Of a stretch of 64,000 nucleotides of DNA, positions 42,138 through 49,956 are shown piece by piece. The first letter of the stretch is position 1, and each line of letters opens with the position of its first letter. Source of the DNA: Panacagrimonas sp963975245 (lineage in GTDB: Bacteria > Pseudomonadota > Gammaproteobacteria > Nevskiales > Nevskiaceae). The translations under genes and the position numbers were made by a program. The stretch is from contig CAXBFJ010000011.1 in the NCBI GenBank assembly GCA_963975245.1, positions 1-64,000 of the forward strand, read 5' to 3'. The notes under the pieces were generated by a model that did not search any database, was not told where the DNA came from, and was given only the letters and a program-made list of their open reading frames with translations.

Positions 42138-44024
42138 ATGAACCAATTGCTTGGCAGCCTGTGCTTTGGTGATGCAGCTGACAGTGGACGTATTGCTGCA
42201 GATGTAACTGACTACTTTCATCAGGACGTCTTACTGCACCAAAGCGCCAACGGCCGCGCCTTGCTCTGCGAAGTTTCCGATGGCGGGGCACTCATTGGCT
42301 CGGCGAGGATCGGAGAAGCTCTTCTCTGCTTTGCAGGTGTATTCCTGAAACCTCTGCCCGGTAGCTCCGAAGATCATCAGGAGGGAAGCCCGGAACGCAT
42401 CGCGCGCCTCCTCCTGAACCGTTATCTCCAGACTGGAACACAGTTTCTCGACGGAATCGAGGGCCAATACGTAGTTGTGATCCTGGAAGCCGGAAACAAC
42501 GATATTGTCGTAGCCACAGATCCCGGGGGACATCGCTCGTTGTTTGTTCACCGAAGTCCTGATGCCATCTCGTTTAGTACCAATCTGGCCGCCATGGGCG
42601 CACTGCTCGAAACCCCAGTGATGCTGGACAGGTCGCGAGAAGATTTTCTGCTCGGATACGAATTCCTTCCCGATGGCCTGACGCCGTTCAAGGATGTTCA
42701 TCGCCTTCCGAAAGGAAGCGTTCTACGTCTGTCCACAGACAGTTCGCATCAAATCGCGATCAGCGCCTACGCGCATTCGCCTACTTCAACTGAAGCGTTG
42801 AGCGAGGAGAGCATCATTGATGATCTCTACACGGCCTTTATGGAGGTCATCAAGGACATCAGCCCCGAGTCAGAACGTGTCGCTGTGCTATTGGGTGGAT
42901 TCGACTCAGCACTGATCGCAGCGGCGCTCGTTCGGTTGGGCAAGAAAGTCCAGACCTTTACCTTCCGATTTTCAGAGTCGGGCTTCACACAGGCGCATAC
43001 AGACTCGCTGCAACAACTTCTGGGCCACGAGCATACGTGGATCGACATCTCCCCTGAGATAATTTCCAAAGGCTTGGACAACTACGAGAAAAGCTTCAAC
43101 CAACCTGTAGGCCAGATGCATTACCTGATTCAGTCAGCTTACGCTTGCAGTGTTATCCGTCGGCAAGGCCATCTGCATTGCCTGACCGGCGACGGTTGCG
43201 ATGAAGTCTTTCTTGGATATCCAACCGTCCATGCCAGAGCTGCATTGTTTCAGCGCCTGGGCGTTTTCCCCGGGTGGATCGTCCGAATCCTGCACAAGAT
43301 GCTTGGACTTAAGTTTGCTGAGAACAGACTTGGACACGTGGCTCGGTTCCTGAGAAACCTCGTCACGATTGCAGGTCGGTCCATGCCCACACGCGGGCAC
43401 ATATCCAGTCGGGTATTTGATGCGCAGAGCCTCAACCATCTACGCCTTGGCACGCAACCGATGCAGAAAGAGAGCGTTGAAGACATTCTCGACCGTCTCG
43501 CGAGCGGCCTGGAAACATTCACACCCACGCGCCTTGCCTACCTGGGTAAATCTGCCGTTGGCCTGAACAAGGCAAAAGTCGAAGGCTGTACCGCACTATC
43601 GGGCCTTACCCTCCAATCCCCTTTTCAACATCCTCGAATTGTCGCACTGGCAAAAGCCCTTCCGGACCAGATGCTGCGCCCCAAAGGAAGCTCGGGCTCA
43701 AGAGAACCCGGCAAGCACGTGCTCATGAAGATGGCGGAAATGAAAAACCTGCTCCCGCCTGAAATCATTTACCAGGCCAAGGCATCTCCCGTTCGTGCGC
43801 CTGTTGACAGGTGGTATTCCGGGCAGCTTGAACAACACCTTTTATCCACCATCAAAGAGCTTCCCTTTGCTGTAGACGAGCGGTACGTTCAAAACCTGAC
43901 TCGACCCAAGTTGGCCGAAGAGCTGTTCCGCAGACATATCGGCCTTGGGCACTACGCGTCTCATGCCACAAGCATGCTCGCCACATATAGCCGTATCGTC
44001 CATAAGTGCACCACTACATCTTGA
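42138..44024 (+). CDS. Asparagine synthase-like amidotransferase lacking the N-terminal cysteine
   Basis: 628 residues. The N-terminal half resembles a class II glutaminase (ATDPGGHRSLFVHR and SFSTNLAAM are equivalents of family motifs) and the C-terminal half an asparagine synthase PP-loop domain (VLLGGFDSALIAAAL). Canonical enzymes begin Met-Cys-Gly, with Cys2 as the glutaminase nucleophile. This one begins Met-Asn-Gln, and no upstream in-frame alternative restores Cys. It may use free ammonia, or form an amide or ester bond on a glycan component. Other asparagine-synthase-like enzymes in glycan loci amidate sugar acids. Confidence 0.8.
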   Translation: MNQLLGSLCFGDAADSGRIAADVTDYFHQDVLLHQSANGRALLCEVSDGGALIGSARIGEALLCFAGVFLKPLPGSSEDHQEGSPERIARLLLNRYLQTGTQFLDGIEGQYVVVILEAGNNDIVVATDPGGHRSLFVHRSPDAISFSTNLAAMGALLETPVMLDRSREDFLLGYEFLPDGLTPFKDVHRLPKGSVLRLSTDSSHQIAISAYAHSPTSTEALSEESIIDDLYTAFMEVIKDISPESERVAVLLGGFDSALIAAALVRLGKKVQTFTFRFSESGFTQAHTDSLQQLLGHEHTWIDISPEIISKGLDNYEKSFNQPVGQMHYLIQSAYACSVIRRQGHLHCLTGDGCDEVFLGYPTVHARAALFQRLGVFPGWIVRILHKMLGLKFAENRLGHVARFLRNLVTIAGRSMPTRGHISSRVFDAQSLNHLRLGTQPMQKESVEDILDRLASGLETFTPTRLAYLGKSAVGLNKAKVEGCTALSGLTLQSPFQHPRIVALAKALPDQMLRPKGSSGSREPGKHVLMKMAEMKNLLPPEIIYQAKASPVRAPVDRWYSGQLEQHLLSTIKELPFAVDERYVQNLTRPKLAEELFRRHIGLGHYASHATSMLATYSRIVHKCTTTS

Positions 44025-44042
44025 ACGTCCTCAAGCAGCCTG

Positions 44043-44999
44043 GTGAATAAGCGACCTACCAACAACGGCGCCGTCGCCACTCGTTGGCTTTCACATTGTT
44101 TGGCGGCGGCATTAGTCGCGGCCCTGGGCTACTACGTGTGGAAGAACTGGGCAAAGCACTCCGACAGCCTAGACATCTCGCTTTCGGCTGCGATCCTGAT
44201 ATGCCTCTGCATCTTAGGAGCCTGGCTGGTCAATGCCGCACAGTCGACACTGATGTTGCGAGTGAACTTGATACGGTCAGGCTTCTTCGAGAATTTACTG
44301 GTACAGACTGCTGCCATTCTCGGAAACTACTTGCCGATGCGCGCTGGCACTGCTTTGCGCTTTCACTATTTCAAAGTGGTTCACAAAGTAGATTACAGCC
44401 TGTTCGGAGGCCTCTCTGCTGTTCGCATGGTTCTGTTGATCCTTGCGACGTCTTTCGCGAGTCTTTTGGGCCTAATTGCGACCGAGCACGAATTCTCCAG
44501 AACGCTCTGGCTACTCTATGGCGGCTTGGCTGCGATCGGCATTTCCCTGCTTGTTGGAATCAGATACGTTCGCTTCTCGCCAACCTCGCGTCTAGGCGCG
44601 ATCTCAATACGCTTCGTCGAAGGCTTCGCATCAATTGGACGACATCCCTGGGAAGCGTGCGCAACTTTAGGGCTCATCTTTGTTCAGTTCAGTTTGCTTG
44701 GCGTAAGGATGGCCATTTGCTTTGCGATCATCGGACAGTCGATCTCCCCATCATCGCTTCTTCTAATCGTACCGATTGCGACGCTTCTTTCATTTCTAAC
44801 GATCACGCCCGGAAATCTGGGCCTTCGTGAATGGACAATTGGAGCAGTTTCCTTGGCCGCTGGACTGGATTTATCAACTGGCGTATTTGCAGCAACTCTC
44901 GATAGAGCAATTCTTGTTGCCCTTACGTTTGCTATTGGAGGACCTTCTCTCTGGTGGACTCTAATTAAGATTCGACATGCACGAAAATCCGCTAATTGA
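44043..44999 (+). CDS. Lysylphosphatidylglycerol synthase transmembrane-region/flippase-like protein
   Basis: 318 residues with about eight membrane helices, matching the LPG_synthase_TM (UPF0104) family. GNYLPMRAGTALRFHY and TPGNLGLREW are the usual loop motifs. GTG start. Members take part in lipid or lipid-linked sugar transport or synthesis. It ends the glycan unit and its last 8 bases overlap, tail to tail, the end of the sulfatase-like gene. A lipid-linked glycan role is inferred from context. Confidence 0.8.
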   Translation: MNKRPTNNGAVATRWLSHCLAAALVAALGYYVWKNWAKHSDSLDISLSAAILICLCILGAWLVNAAQSTLMLRVNLIRSGFFENLLVQTAAILGNYLPMRAGTALRFHYFKVVHKVDYSLFGGLSAVRMVLLILATSFASLLGLIATEHEFSRTLWLLYGGLAAIGISLLVGIRYVRFSPTSRLGAISIRFVEGFASIGRHPWEACATLGLIFVQFSLLGVRMAICFAIIGQSISPSSLLLIVPIATLLSFLTITPGNLGLREWTIGAVSLAAGLDLSTGVFAATLDRAILVALTFAIGGPSLWWTLIKIRHARKSAN

Positions 45000-47064
45000 C
45001 TGAGTTCACGACTTGCGTTGTCCCAGCGCCAGCTCCAGTCTTGGCTTGCGAACACCAGCTCTCAATGCGCGCTCGAAACTCATCATCGGAGCATGCTTCT
45101 TTCAGTAGGCTTGGGGATGATTCTGTCTGAGAGGGGTCCATCGGATATACGTCCCAAGTGTTCTGTGCGTAATCGATTTCAATCAGAACTTCTTCGTCAT
45201 CCCCCCACAAGAGGGTCAGCAGCTTGTCTCCAGTTGTAACACCGAGATCTTTCTCGCGAATCGCTTTCTCGTACGCGCCAAGCTTCAACTCCAGGCGGCC
45301 ATTGGGAAGAATGTTGTAGACCGATTTGGCGATATCAACCGCAGCACCGGCTTCTGGTGCTTCGAGATTGAAGCCACGCACGCGAAAGCCGGTCTCCATA
45401 GCCACATAAGGCCTGGACGGAGCGTCGTTGATCAGACCGCCCTTCCCCTGGGTTACTGCGGCAGGAAACTCTGAAGTGGCTTCCATGCCAGCCAACTCCA
45501 ACACTGTGGGTGCAATATCTTGAAGTGAGAGTAGTTGGTCTGATCGGCCAGGCAGTATGGGGCCTTTAGAAGAAGCGCCTTTGAACATGGCAAACACTTC
45601 CCACTGCGCGTTCTCCAACAGACTTCCGCCGTGTCCTCGAGTGGGAGGCGCAGTCGTCAAGCTAGTCTGGTGTTGGGTGATAGTTGCGGGATGTGCAAGG
45701 TCCAGCCCCAAGCCTTCACCATGATCTGACAATAAGACCACCAAGGTCTTGTCATTGATATATCCGAGTTCCTGCAGCATGGCCTGCACCTGACCAAGTT
45801 GCATATCTACTGCTCGCAGTGAGTGGAAGTACGCATCGTCCAATGAACCATCGCCCTTTGGCGCTGCAGTGAAGAAAGGATGGTGGGGAATGCACAGATG
45901 CATAGCCAATAGAGTCGGCTGAGACGTCGCCTGACCCAATTCCTGCCGTATGCGGCTCACGAATCGCTCGGGGCGATAGGCGTGGGCAAAGGCACGGTTG
46001 GCAGTCAGCGTTGGCGTGAGGTATTCCATGAAAGGGAGTTGGATTGCCATATTTGACAATGGCATGTCAGCAAATTGCCCCAGCAGAAAATCTACGGCAC
46101 CGGGTGGAGGGCCAATGACCTGCTGAAACCCGTAATCCGCACCAATGTTGCTGAAGCGGGTTTCATCGGTGGCGTAAACAGTTCGATAGCCCTCATCGGC
46201 CATGCGCCTGGCGAAACTGGATTCCAGCCGGGCTGCTTCTCGCGGCGCGTGATTCTCACGCACGCCGTTTTCTCGCGGGCTTTTCCCAGTGAGAATGCTG
46301 CTCCACGCCACAAAGGTTCTGGCAAGCGGCGTGACGACATTGGATTGCACGAATGCTTCGTCACGAAAGCCGGCGATATTTGGAAGCTCGTTCGGCGGAA
46401 CCGTCAGGATGACATCTCTGCGCAGGGCATCAATGCCAATCACGACGACGTTGGGCCTGCTGTCGCTTCCGGGGCTCTGCTTCGCCTCGGGTACACCTGC
46501 CTTACCCAGATAATTCACAACGGCAAGAACCAGTACTGCCATTGAAATAATCAGTAGCGCTGGAGTGCCAAAGACGGAAGGGCGAAAGCTGGGCGACGCC
46601 CGATACTTGAACAACATAACCAATCTCCACGCCGTCCAAGCAACGGAGATCAGATCAAGAAAGTAAACCGTGCTGCGTGTCGTCACTGACAGTAAGAGCC
46701 AGGCCCAAATTGAATTGGGGAAGAACAATGCATGTGTACGCAGGGCCACCCAACTAAGTGATGCCCATGTCAGCAGGAGCGAAACGGTCGGCTGGTCAGA
46801 CCAATGTGTCGCCTCTCCCCGCGGGCGGGATAAAAAAGCCACTAGCCAAAAAAAGAGGCAATACGGAAGCAGTAAAGGGAGAAACTCCAGCAGGAGTTTC
46901 TGAAAAATCTCCGGGTGCTCGCTGATTGTCTGAGCGAAATAGTTGCCCTCGTCCCCCTTGATCAACTGCGGCGGTAGCTGACTGAACGCAACCCAGTAAT
47001 GCGCAAGACCCGTAAACGCCACTAGAAACCAGAAGCTGATACCCCGGAAATTTTTTCTTTTCAT
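44992..47064 (-). CDS. Membrane sulfatase/phosphotransferase-like protein downstream of pilA
   Basis: About 690 residues from the ATG at 47064. Several N-terminal membrane helices (roughly the first 180 residues) precede an alkaline-phosphatase-superfamily domain with VVVIGIDALRRD, ARTFVAWSSILTGKSPRENGV, LLSDHGEGLG and HGGSLLENAQ. The nucleophile position looks like threonine (ART), as in phosphoglycerol/phosphoethanolamine transferases, rather than the Cys/Ser C-x-P-x-R of true sulfatases. It follows pilA on the same strand, after a strong hairpin. A role in modifying pilin or the adjacent glycan is possible (inference). Confidence 0.8.
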   Translation of the reverse strand: MKRKNFRGISFWFLVAFTGLAHYWVAFSQLPPQLIKGDEGNYFAQTISEHPEIFQKLLLEFLPLLLPYCLFFWLVAFLSRPRGEATHWSDQPTVSLLLTWASLSWVALRTHALFFPNSIWAWLLLSVTTRSTVYFLDLISVAWTAWRLVMLFKYRASPSFRPSVFGTPALLIISMAVLVLAVVNYLGKAGVPEAKQSPGSDSRPNVVVIGIDALRRDVILTVPPNELPNIAGFRDEAFVQSNVVTPLARTFVAWSSILTGKSPRENGVRENHAPREAARLESSFARRMADEGYRTVYATDETRFSNIGADYGFQQVIGPPPGAVDFLLGQFADMPLSNMAIQLPFMEYLTPTLTANRAFAHAYRPERFVSRIRQELGQATSQPTLLAMHLCIPHHPFFTAAPKGDGSLDDAYFHSLRAVDMQLGQVQAMLQELGYINDKTLVVLLSDHGEGLGLDLAHPATITQHQTSLTTAPPTRGHGGSLLENAQWEVFAMFKGASSKGPILPGRSDQLLSLQDIAPTVLELAGMEATSEFPAAVTQGKGGLINDAPSRPYVAMETGFRVRGFNLEAPEAGAAVDIAKSVYNILPNGRLELKLGAYEKAIREKDLGVTTGDKLLTLLWGDDEEVLIEIDYAQNTWDVYPMDPSQTESSPSLLKEACSDDEFRARIESWCSQAKTGAGAGTTQVVNSVN

Positions 47065-47083
47065 GGTTTTGGCTGCCTTGCAA

Positions 47084-47115
47084 ATGAAAACGCCGCCCGG
47101 AGGCGGCGTTTTCAT
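47084..47115. terminator. Perfect 14-bp hairpin terminator between pilA and the sulfatase-like gene
   Basis: ATGAAAACGCCGCC (47084-47097) pairs exactly with 47102-47115 around the loop CGGA. A/T flanks give a T-tract on either strand. It lies 20 bases past the pilA stop and 19 before the next ATG. It would end most pilA transcripts and let a fraction continue into the sulfatase-like gene. Confidence 0.9.
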
Positions 47116-47135
47116 TGTTGCTGATGTGACCCGTA

Positions 47136-47564
47136 CTAGCGGCAGTTGGCCGGGAAGTACTTGGATTCGCCGGCGCTGATTGCGCAGGTCCAAACCAGCT
47201 GGCCAGAAGAAGCATTCTCTGCCGGGGTCAGCGTGAACGCAGGAGCGTCGCCGTTTGCACCGGTGTTACGCGTTGTACCTGTCACCACACCAGATGAATT
47301 GGTGATGGCGATGGACGCGCAGTACTGAGTGGATGACGAAACAAAGCCGGTGTTCGAAGCGGTAACGCTGGAGAGGCCGGTCAAGGATGAAGCGGTCTCT
47401 GCAACAGCCAGCTTCGCAGGGTTGGCCAGATTCACACACTCAGCAACCTTGGAGCGAGTGATGTAGTCCTGATAAGCAGGAATAGCGATAGCGGCCAGGA
47501 TGCCGATGATCGCAACGACGATCATCAGTTCGATGAGGGTGAAACCCTTTTGCATTTTGTTCAT
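47136..47564 (-). CDS. pilA: Type IV major pilin (prepilin) PilA
   Basis: 142 residues. The short leader ends in glycine (MNKMQKG) and is followed by FTLIELMIVVAIIGILAAIA, the type IV pilin N-terminal helix with Glu at +5. PilD would cut after G7 and methylate Phe1. The C-terminal disulfide pair is visible (Cys in LVWTCAIS and PANCR), plus two further cysteines earlier. The mature head is short and serine/threonine-rich, suggesting possible O-glycosylation. AAGGAG is 8 bases upstream of the ATG. A sigma-54-type promoter precedes it. Confidence 0.97.
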   Translation of the reverse strand: MNKMQKGFTLIELMIVVAIIGILAAIAIPAYQDYITRSKVAECVNLANPAKLAVAETASSLTGLSSVTASNTGFVSSSTQYCASIAITNSSGVVTGTTRNTGANGDAPAFTLTPAENASSGQLVWTCAISAGESKYFPANCR

Positions 47565-47635
47565 GTGATGACTCCTTGAGAGTGTTCTTACCAGCGGTGA
47601 TGTGAAACGTTGTTTTTGTTTCGCTCAAACCGGGT

Positions 47636-47651
47636 TGCAGCGGCTGTGCCA
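47636..47651 (-). promoter_or_regulatory. Sigma-54 (-24/-12) promoter of pilA
   Basis: On the minus strand the bases read TGGCACAGCCGCTGCA, with the invariant GG and GC separated by exactly 10 bases. The start of transcription would fall near 47625, giving a leader of about 60 bases. PilR-controlled sigma-54 promoters are usual for pilA. Confidence 0.8.
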
Positions 47652-47736
47652 AATAAACCGTTTCAGGTGTCAAGCAATAAAATCAACTATTTATCCAACC
47701 TTGGCCGATCCTGTCTCGCTGCGGTCTCTGACGCCA

Positions 47737-47753
47737 TTGTCAATTTATGACAA
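47737..47753. promoter_or_regulatory. TTGTCA-N5-TGACAA palindrome, candidate PilR site
   Basis: A perfect 6+6 inverted repeat with a 5-base A/T spacer, about 90-100 bases upstream of the -24 element of pilA. TGTC-containing sites at that distance are expected for the enhancer-binding protein PilR. Family knowledge supports it, but binding is not shown. Confidence 0.5.
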
Positions 47754-47986
47754 CTAACGTCAGAAAAAGTAGGAATCTGGGTCAGTTGGAAGTCTTTGAG
47801 TTGCAAGGATTTATTCGGCCTGTGGGCCGATTTCACTATGGAGGCTGAACGGTCGCTCAAACGGCATGAACGGTATTCATGTGGTCGGCAAGACGGGTTT
47901 GCAGTCAGGCAGGTTGCGATATCAGTAAGTGCAACTGACGCGCATTGTCAGTTTCGGGTGTCAATGCGGGCATAAGGCGCTCGATC

Positions 47987-48012
47987 TGTGTGACACACAT
48001 ACATATATATGT
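47987..48012. repeat. Two adjacent perfect palindromes
   Basis: TGTGTG-A-CACACA (47987-47999) and ACATATATATGT (48001-48012) are separated by one base. They lie about 420 bases upstream of pilA and 57 bases beyond the SDR stop. Possible uses are an operator or a weak structure on the SDR transcript. Confidence 0.5.
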
Positions 48013-48068
48013 GCGCCCAACCACGGCCGTGCTGTGCAAAGGTGGGCCCGAAGTTCTGCCTTCCTTAT

Positions 48069-48845
48069 TTATAAGGCACTCACCAGATGCCCCCCGTCCA
48101 CCACGATCTCGGAGCCGGTCATATGCCGGCTGGCGTCGGACGCCAGGAGCAGCAGCGCTCCATCCAGATCTTGATACTCGCCGAATCGACGCGTGGGAAT
48201 ACGCTTGCGGAGTTTCTCTCCGCCCTCGCCTTCCAGCTCATCGCGATTGATCTCGGTGATGTAGTAACCGGGCGCGATGCTGTTGACGCGCACATCGTAG
48301 CGGGCAAATTCCAACGCTAAAGCCTGACTCAGATTTTTGAGGCCAGCCTTGGCGGCTACGTAAGGACCCAACAGGTGGGTGACCCGGCTCCCTAATATGG
48401 AGGTGATATTGATGATGCTGCCGGTGCGCTTCTGCGTGACCATTGCGCGGGCCACTTCCTGCGCCACCACCCAGGCGCCTTTGAGGTTGGTGCCCACCAC
48501 CCAGTCCCAGTCTTCATCGGTGTAGTCCAGCGGGCGCTTGGTGCCGCTGACCCCGGCGTTGTTGACCAGAATATCGAGCGGGCCAATCTGTCTGGCAACC
48601 TTTTCCAGCGCCGCAATCACGCTCTCACGCGAGGTCACGTCCATATCCACGGCCAAGGCCTTGCCACCGGCCTGCTCAATTTCTGCAACGGCATCGGCCA
48701 GCTTGTCTGCCCGGCGTGCGGCCAGCACCACGTGCGCGCCGTGACGCGCGAGGGTTGAGGCAAAGTGTTTTCCAAGCCCTCCGGATGCGCCTGTAACCAG
48801 TGCGGTCTTGCCGCTGAGATCCAGCAGATTGGGAATGTTGGGCAT
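48069..48845 (-). CDS. SDR family oxidoreductase
   Basis: 258 residues of classical SDR type. The NAD(P) loop is TGASGGLG, the NNAG motif NNAGVSG, and the catalytic Tyr/Lys lie in GPYVAAKAG after the serine region TSILGS. It is 6 bases after the stop of the enoyl-CoA hydratase gene, so both form one operon. The pair suggests beta-oxidation-like handling of a CoA thioester, with the SDR as 3-hydroxyacyl dehydrogenase (inference). Confidence 0.88.
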   Translation of the reverse strand: MPNIPNLLDLSGKTALVTGASGGLGKHFASTLARHGAHVVLAARRADKLADAVAEIEQAGGKALAVDMDVTSRESVIAALEKVARQIGPLDILVNNAGVSGTKRPLDYTDEDWDWVVGTNLKGAWVVAQEVARAMVTQKRTGSIINITSILGSRVTHLLGPYVAAKAGLKNLSQALALEFARYDVRVNSIAPGYYITEINRDELEGEGGEKLRKRIPTRRFGEYQDLDGALLLLASDASRHMTGSEIVVDGGHLVSAL

Positions 48846-48851
48846 GTCTGT

Positions 48852-49667
48852 TTACTGGCCTGTGAAGTTGGGGTCTCGTTTTTCCAGAAAAGCATCTACA
48901 GCCTCAATGGAATCTTCGGTTTCGTGCGCAATGGCCTGCATGGCGGAAGCCAGCTCCAGCACATCGGTCAAACGCTGCTGCTGGCCCTCTCTGAGCAGGC
49001 GCTTGGCCATGCGCAGGCTTTTGGCCGGGTTGCAGACAATGTTGGCTGCCATGGCGCGCGCTTCATTCATCAACTGATCCGGCACCACTGCACTGGAGAT
49101 CAGACCGGCCTGCAGCATCTGCGCTGCGTCATAGGTGTTGCCGGTCAGAATCATCTCGGACGCTTTTGACAAACCCACTGCCCGCGGCAGAATCCACGCG
49201 CCACCGTCACCGGGGATCAGGCCCATCTTGATAAAGCTTGAAGCGAACTTTGCTTTCCCGGAGGCAATGCGAATGTCGCAGATCGCGGCCAGATCCAGGC
49301 CCAGGCCAATGGCATGTCCGTTGATGGCCGCAATCATCGGAATCTCGCATTCCCATAGCGCCTTGATCACCTGCTGCACGCCGCGCTTGTAATTGCTGCG
49401 CGTATTGGCAGGCGAATCCAGCCGACCGATGCCGCGGCGTTCTTTCATTGCGCGCAGATTGCCGCCTGCAGAGAACGCAGTGCCTGCGCCGGTCAGGATG
49501 ATGCAGCTGATCTGCGGGTCTTCCGATGCGCGCTGCATCGCCTCGAGAATGTCCGCGCAATCTTGTGCGGTGCCAATGGCATTGCGCGACTCGGGACGGT
49601 TGAAGGTGATGGTTGCAACGCGCCCTTCTTTTTCGAAGGTGGCGAAGCGCTGTGGCTCAGAACTCAA
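48852..49667 (-). CDS. Enoyl-CoA hydratase/isomerase family protein
   Basis: About 271 residues of the crotonase family, with oxyanion regions GTAFSAGGNL and INGHAIGLGLDLAAICD. I prefer the TTG at 49667, which has GGAG 7 bases upstream. An in-frame ATG at 49685 lacks a ribosome site and adds six residues. Two-gene operon with the SDR. The physiological acyl-CoA is unknown. Confidence 0.85.
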   Translation of the reverse strand: MSSEPQRFATFEKEGRVATITFNRPESRNAIGTAQDCADILEAMQRASEDPQISCIILTGAGTAFSAGGNLRAMKERRGIGRLDSPANTRSNYKRGVQQVIKALWECEIPMIAAINGHAIGLGLDLAAICDIRIASGKAKFASSFIKMGLIPGDGGAWILPRAVGLSKASEMILTGNTYDAAQMLQAGLISSAVVPDQLMNEARAMAANIVCNPAKSLRMAKRLLREGQQQRLTDVLELASAMQAIAHETEDSIEAVDAFLEKRDPNFTGQ

Positions 49668-49890
49668 GTGATGACTCCGCTTCATTAATGGGTGACGGCT
49701 GCCGTGAATCAACAGACCCGAAGGCGGCATCAATGGTAATGAGTTGAACGCGAAGCTGCTTGTACGCTGCGCTCGCGTCGTGGCGGATCATCTGGCCAGT
49801 GCCGCGCCTTTGTCTCAAACCTCATGGGCGGCTAGCACTGCATCGGCCACCCCAATTCAATTTGAAGATATTTGCCTTTGCAAAACCAAG

Positions 49891-49928
49891 CGAGCCGCCG
49901 TTCATCCTTCGCCATGAACGGCGGCTCG
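49891..49928 (-). terminator. 15-bp stem hairpin after the LLM oxidoreductase gene
   Basis: CGAGCCGCCGTTCAT (49891-49905) pairs exactly with 49914-49928, loop CCTTCGCC. It lies 28 bases past the stop of the minus-strand 49957-51045 gene. The T-tract on the minus strand is weak (TTGGTTTT), but position and stem strength fit a terminator. Confidence 0.65.
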
Positions 49929-49956
49929 GTCGAGGCTTCAGCAACTCATTTTTCTC

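Larger units (their letters stand above)
47565..48068. other. pilA upstream intergenic region
   Basis: About 500 bases with no supported gene. It contains the pilA sigma-54 promoter, the TTGTCA palindrome, and two abutting palindromes at 47987-47999 (TGTGTG-A-CACACA) and 48001-48012 (ACATATATATGT). The right end borders the 3' end of an SDR gene; CCTTAT-TT-ATAAGG (48063-48076) spans that stop codon and may be a weak hairpin. Confidence 0.6.

Noticed and set aside
44992..47064. True arylsulfatase
   Set aside because: The Cys/Ser-x-Pro-x-Arg maturation motif is not present; the site resembles Thr-type phosphotransferases with an N-terminal membrane domain.
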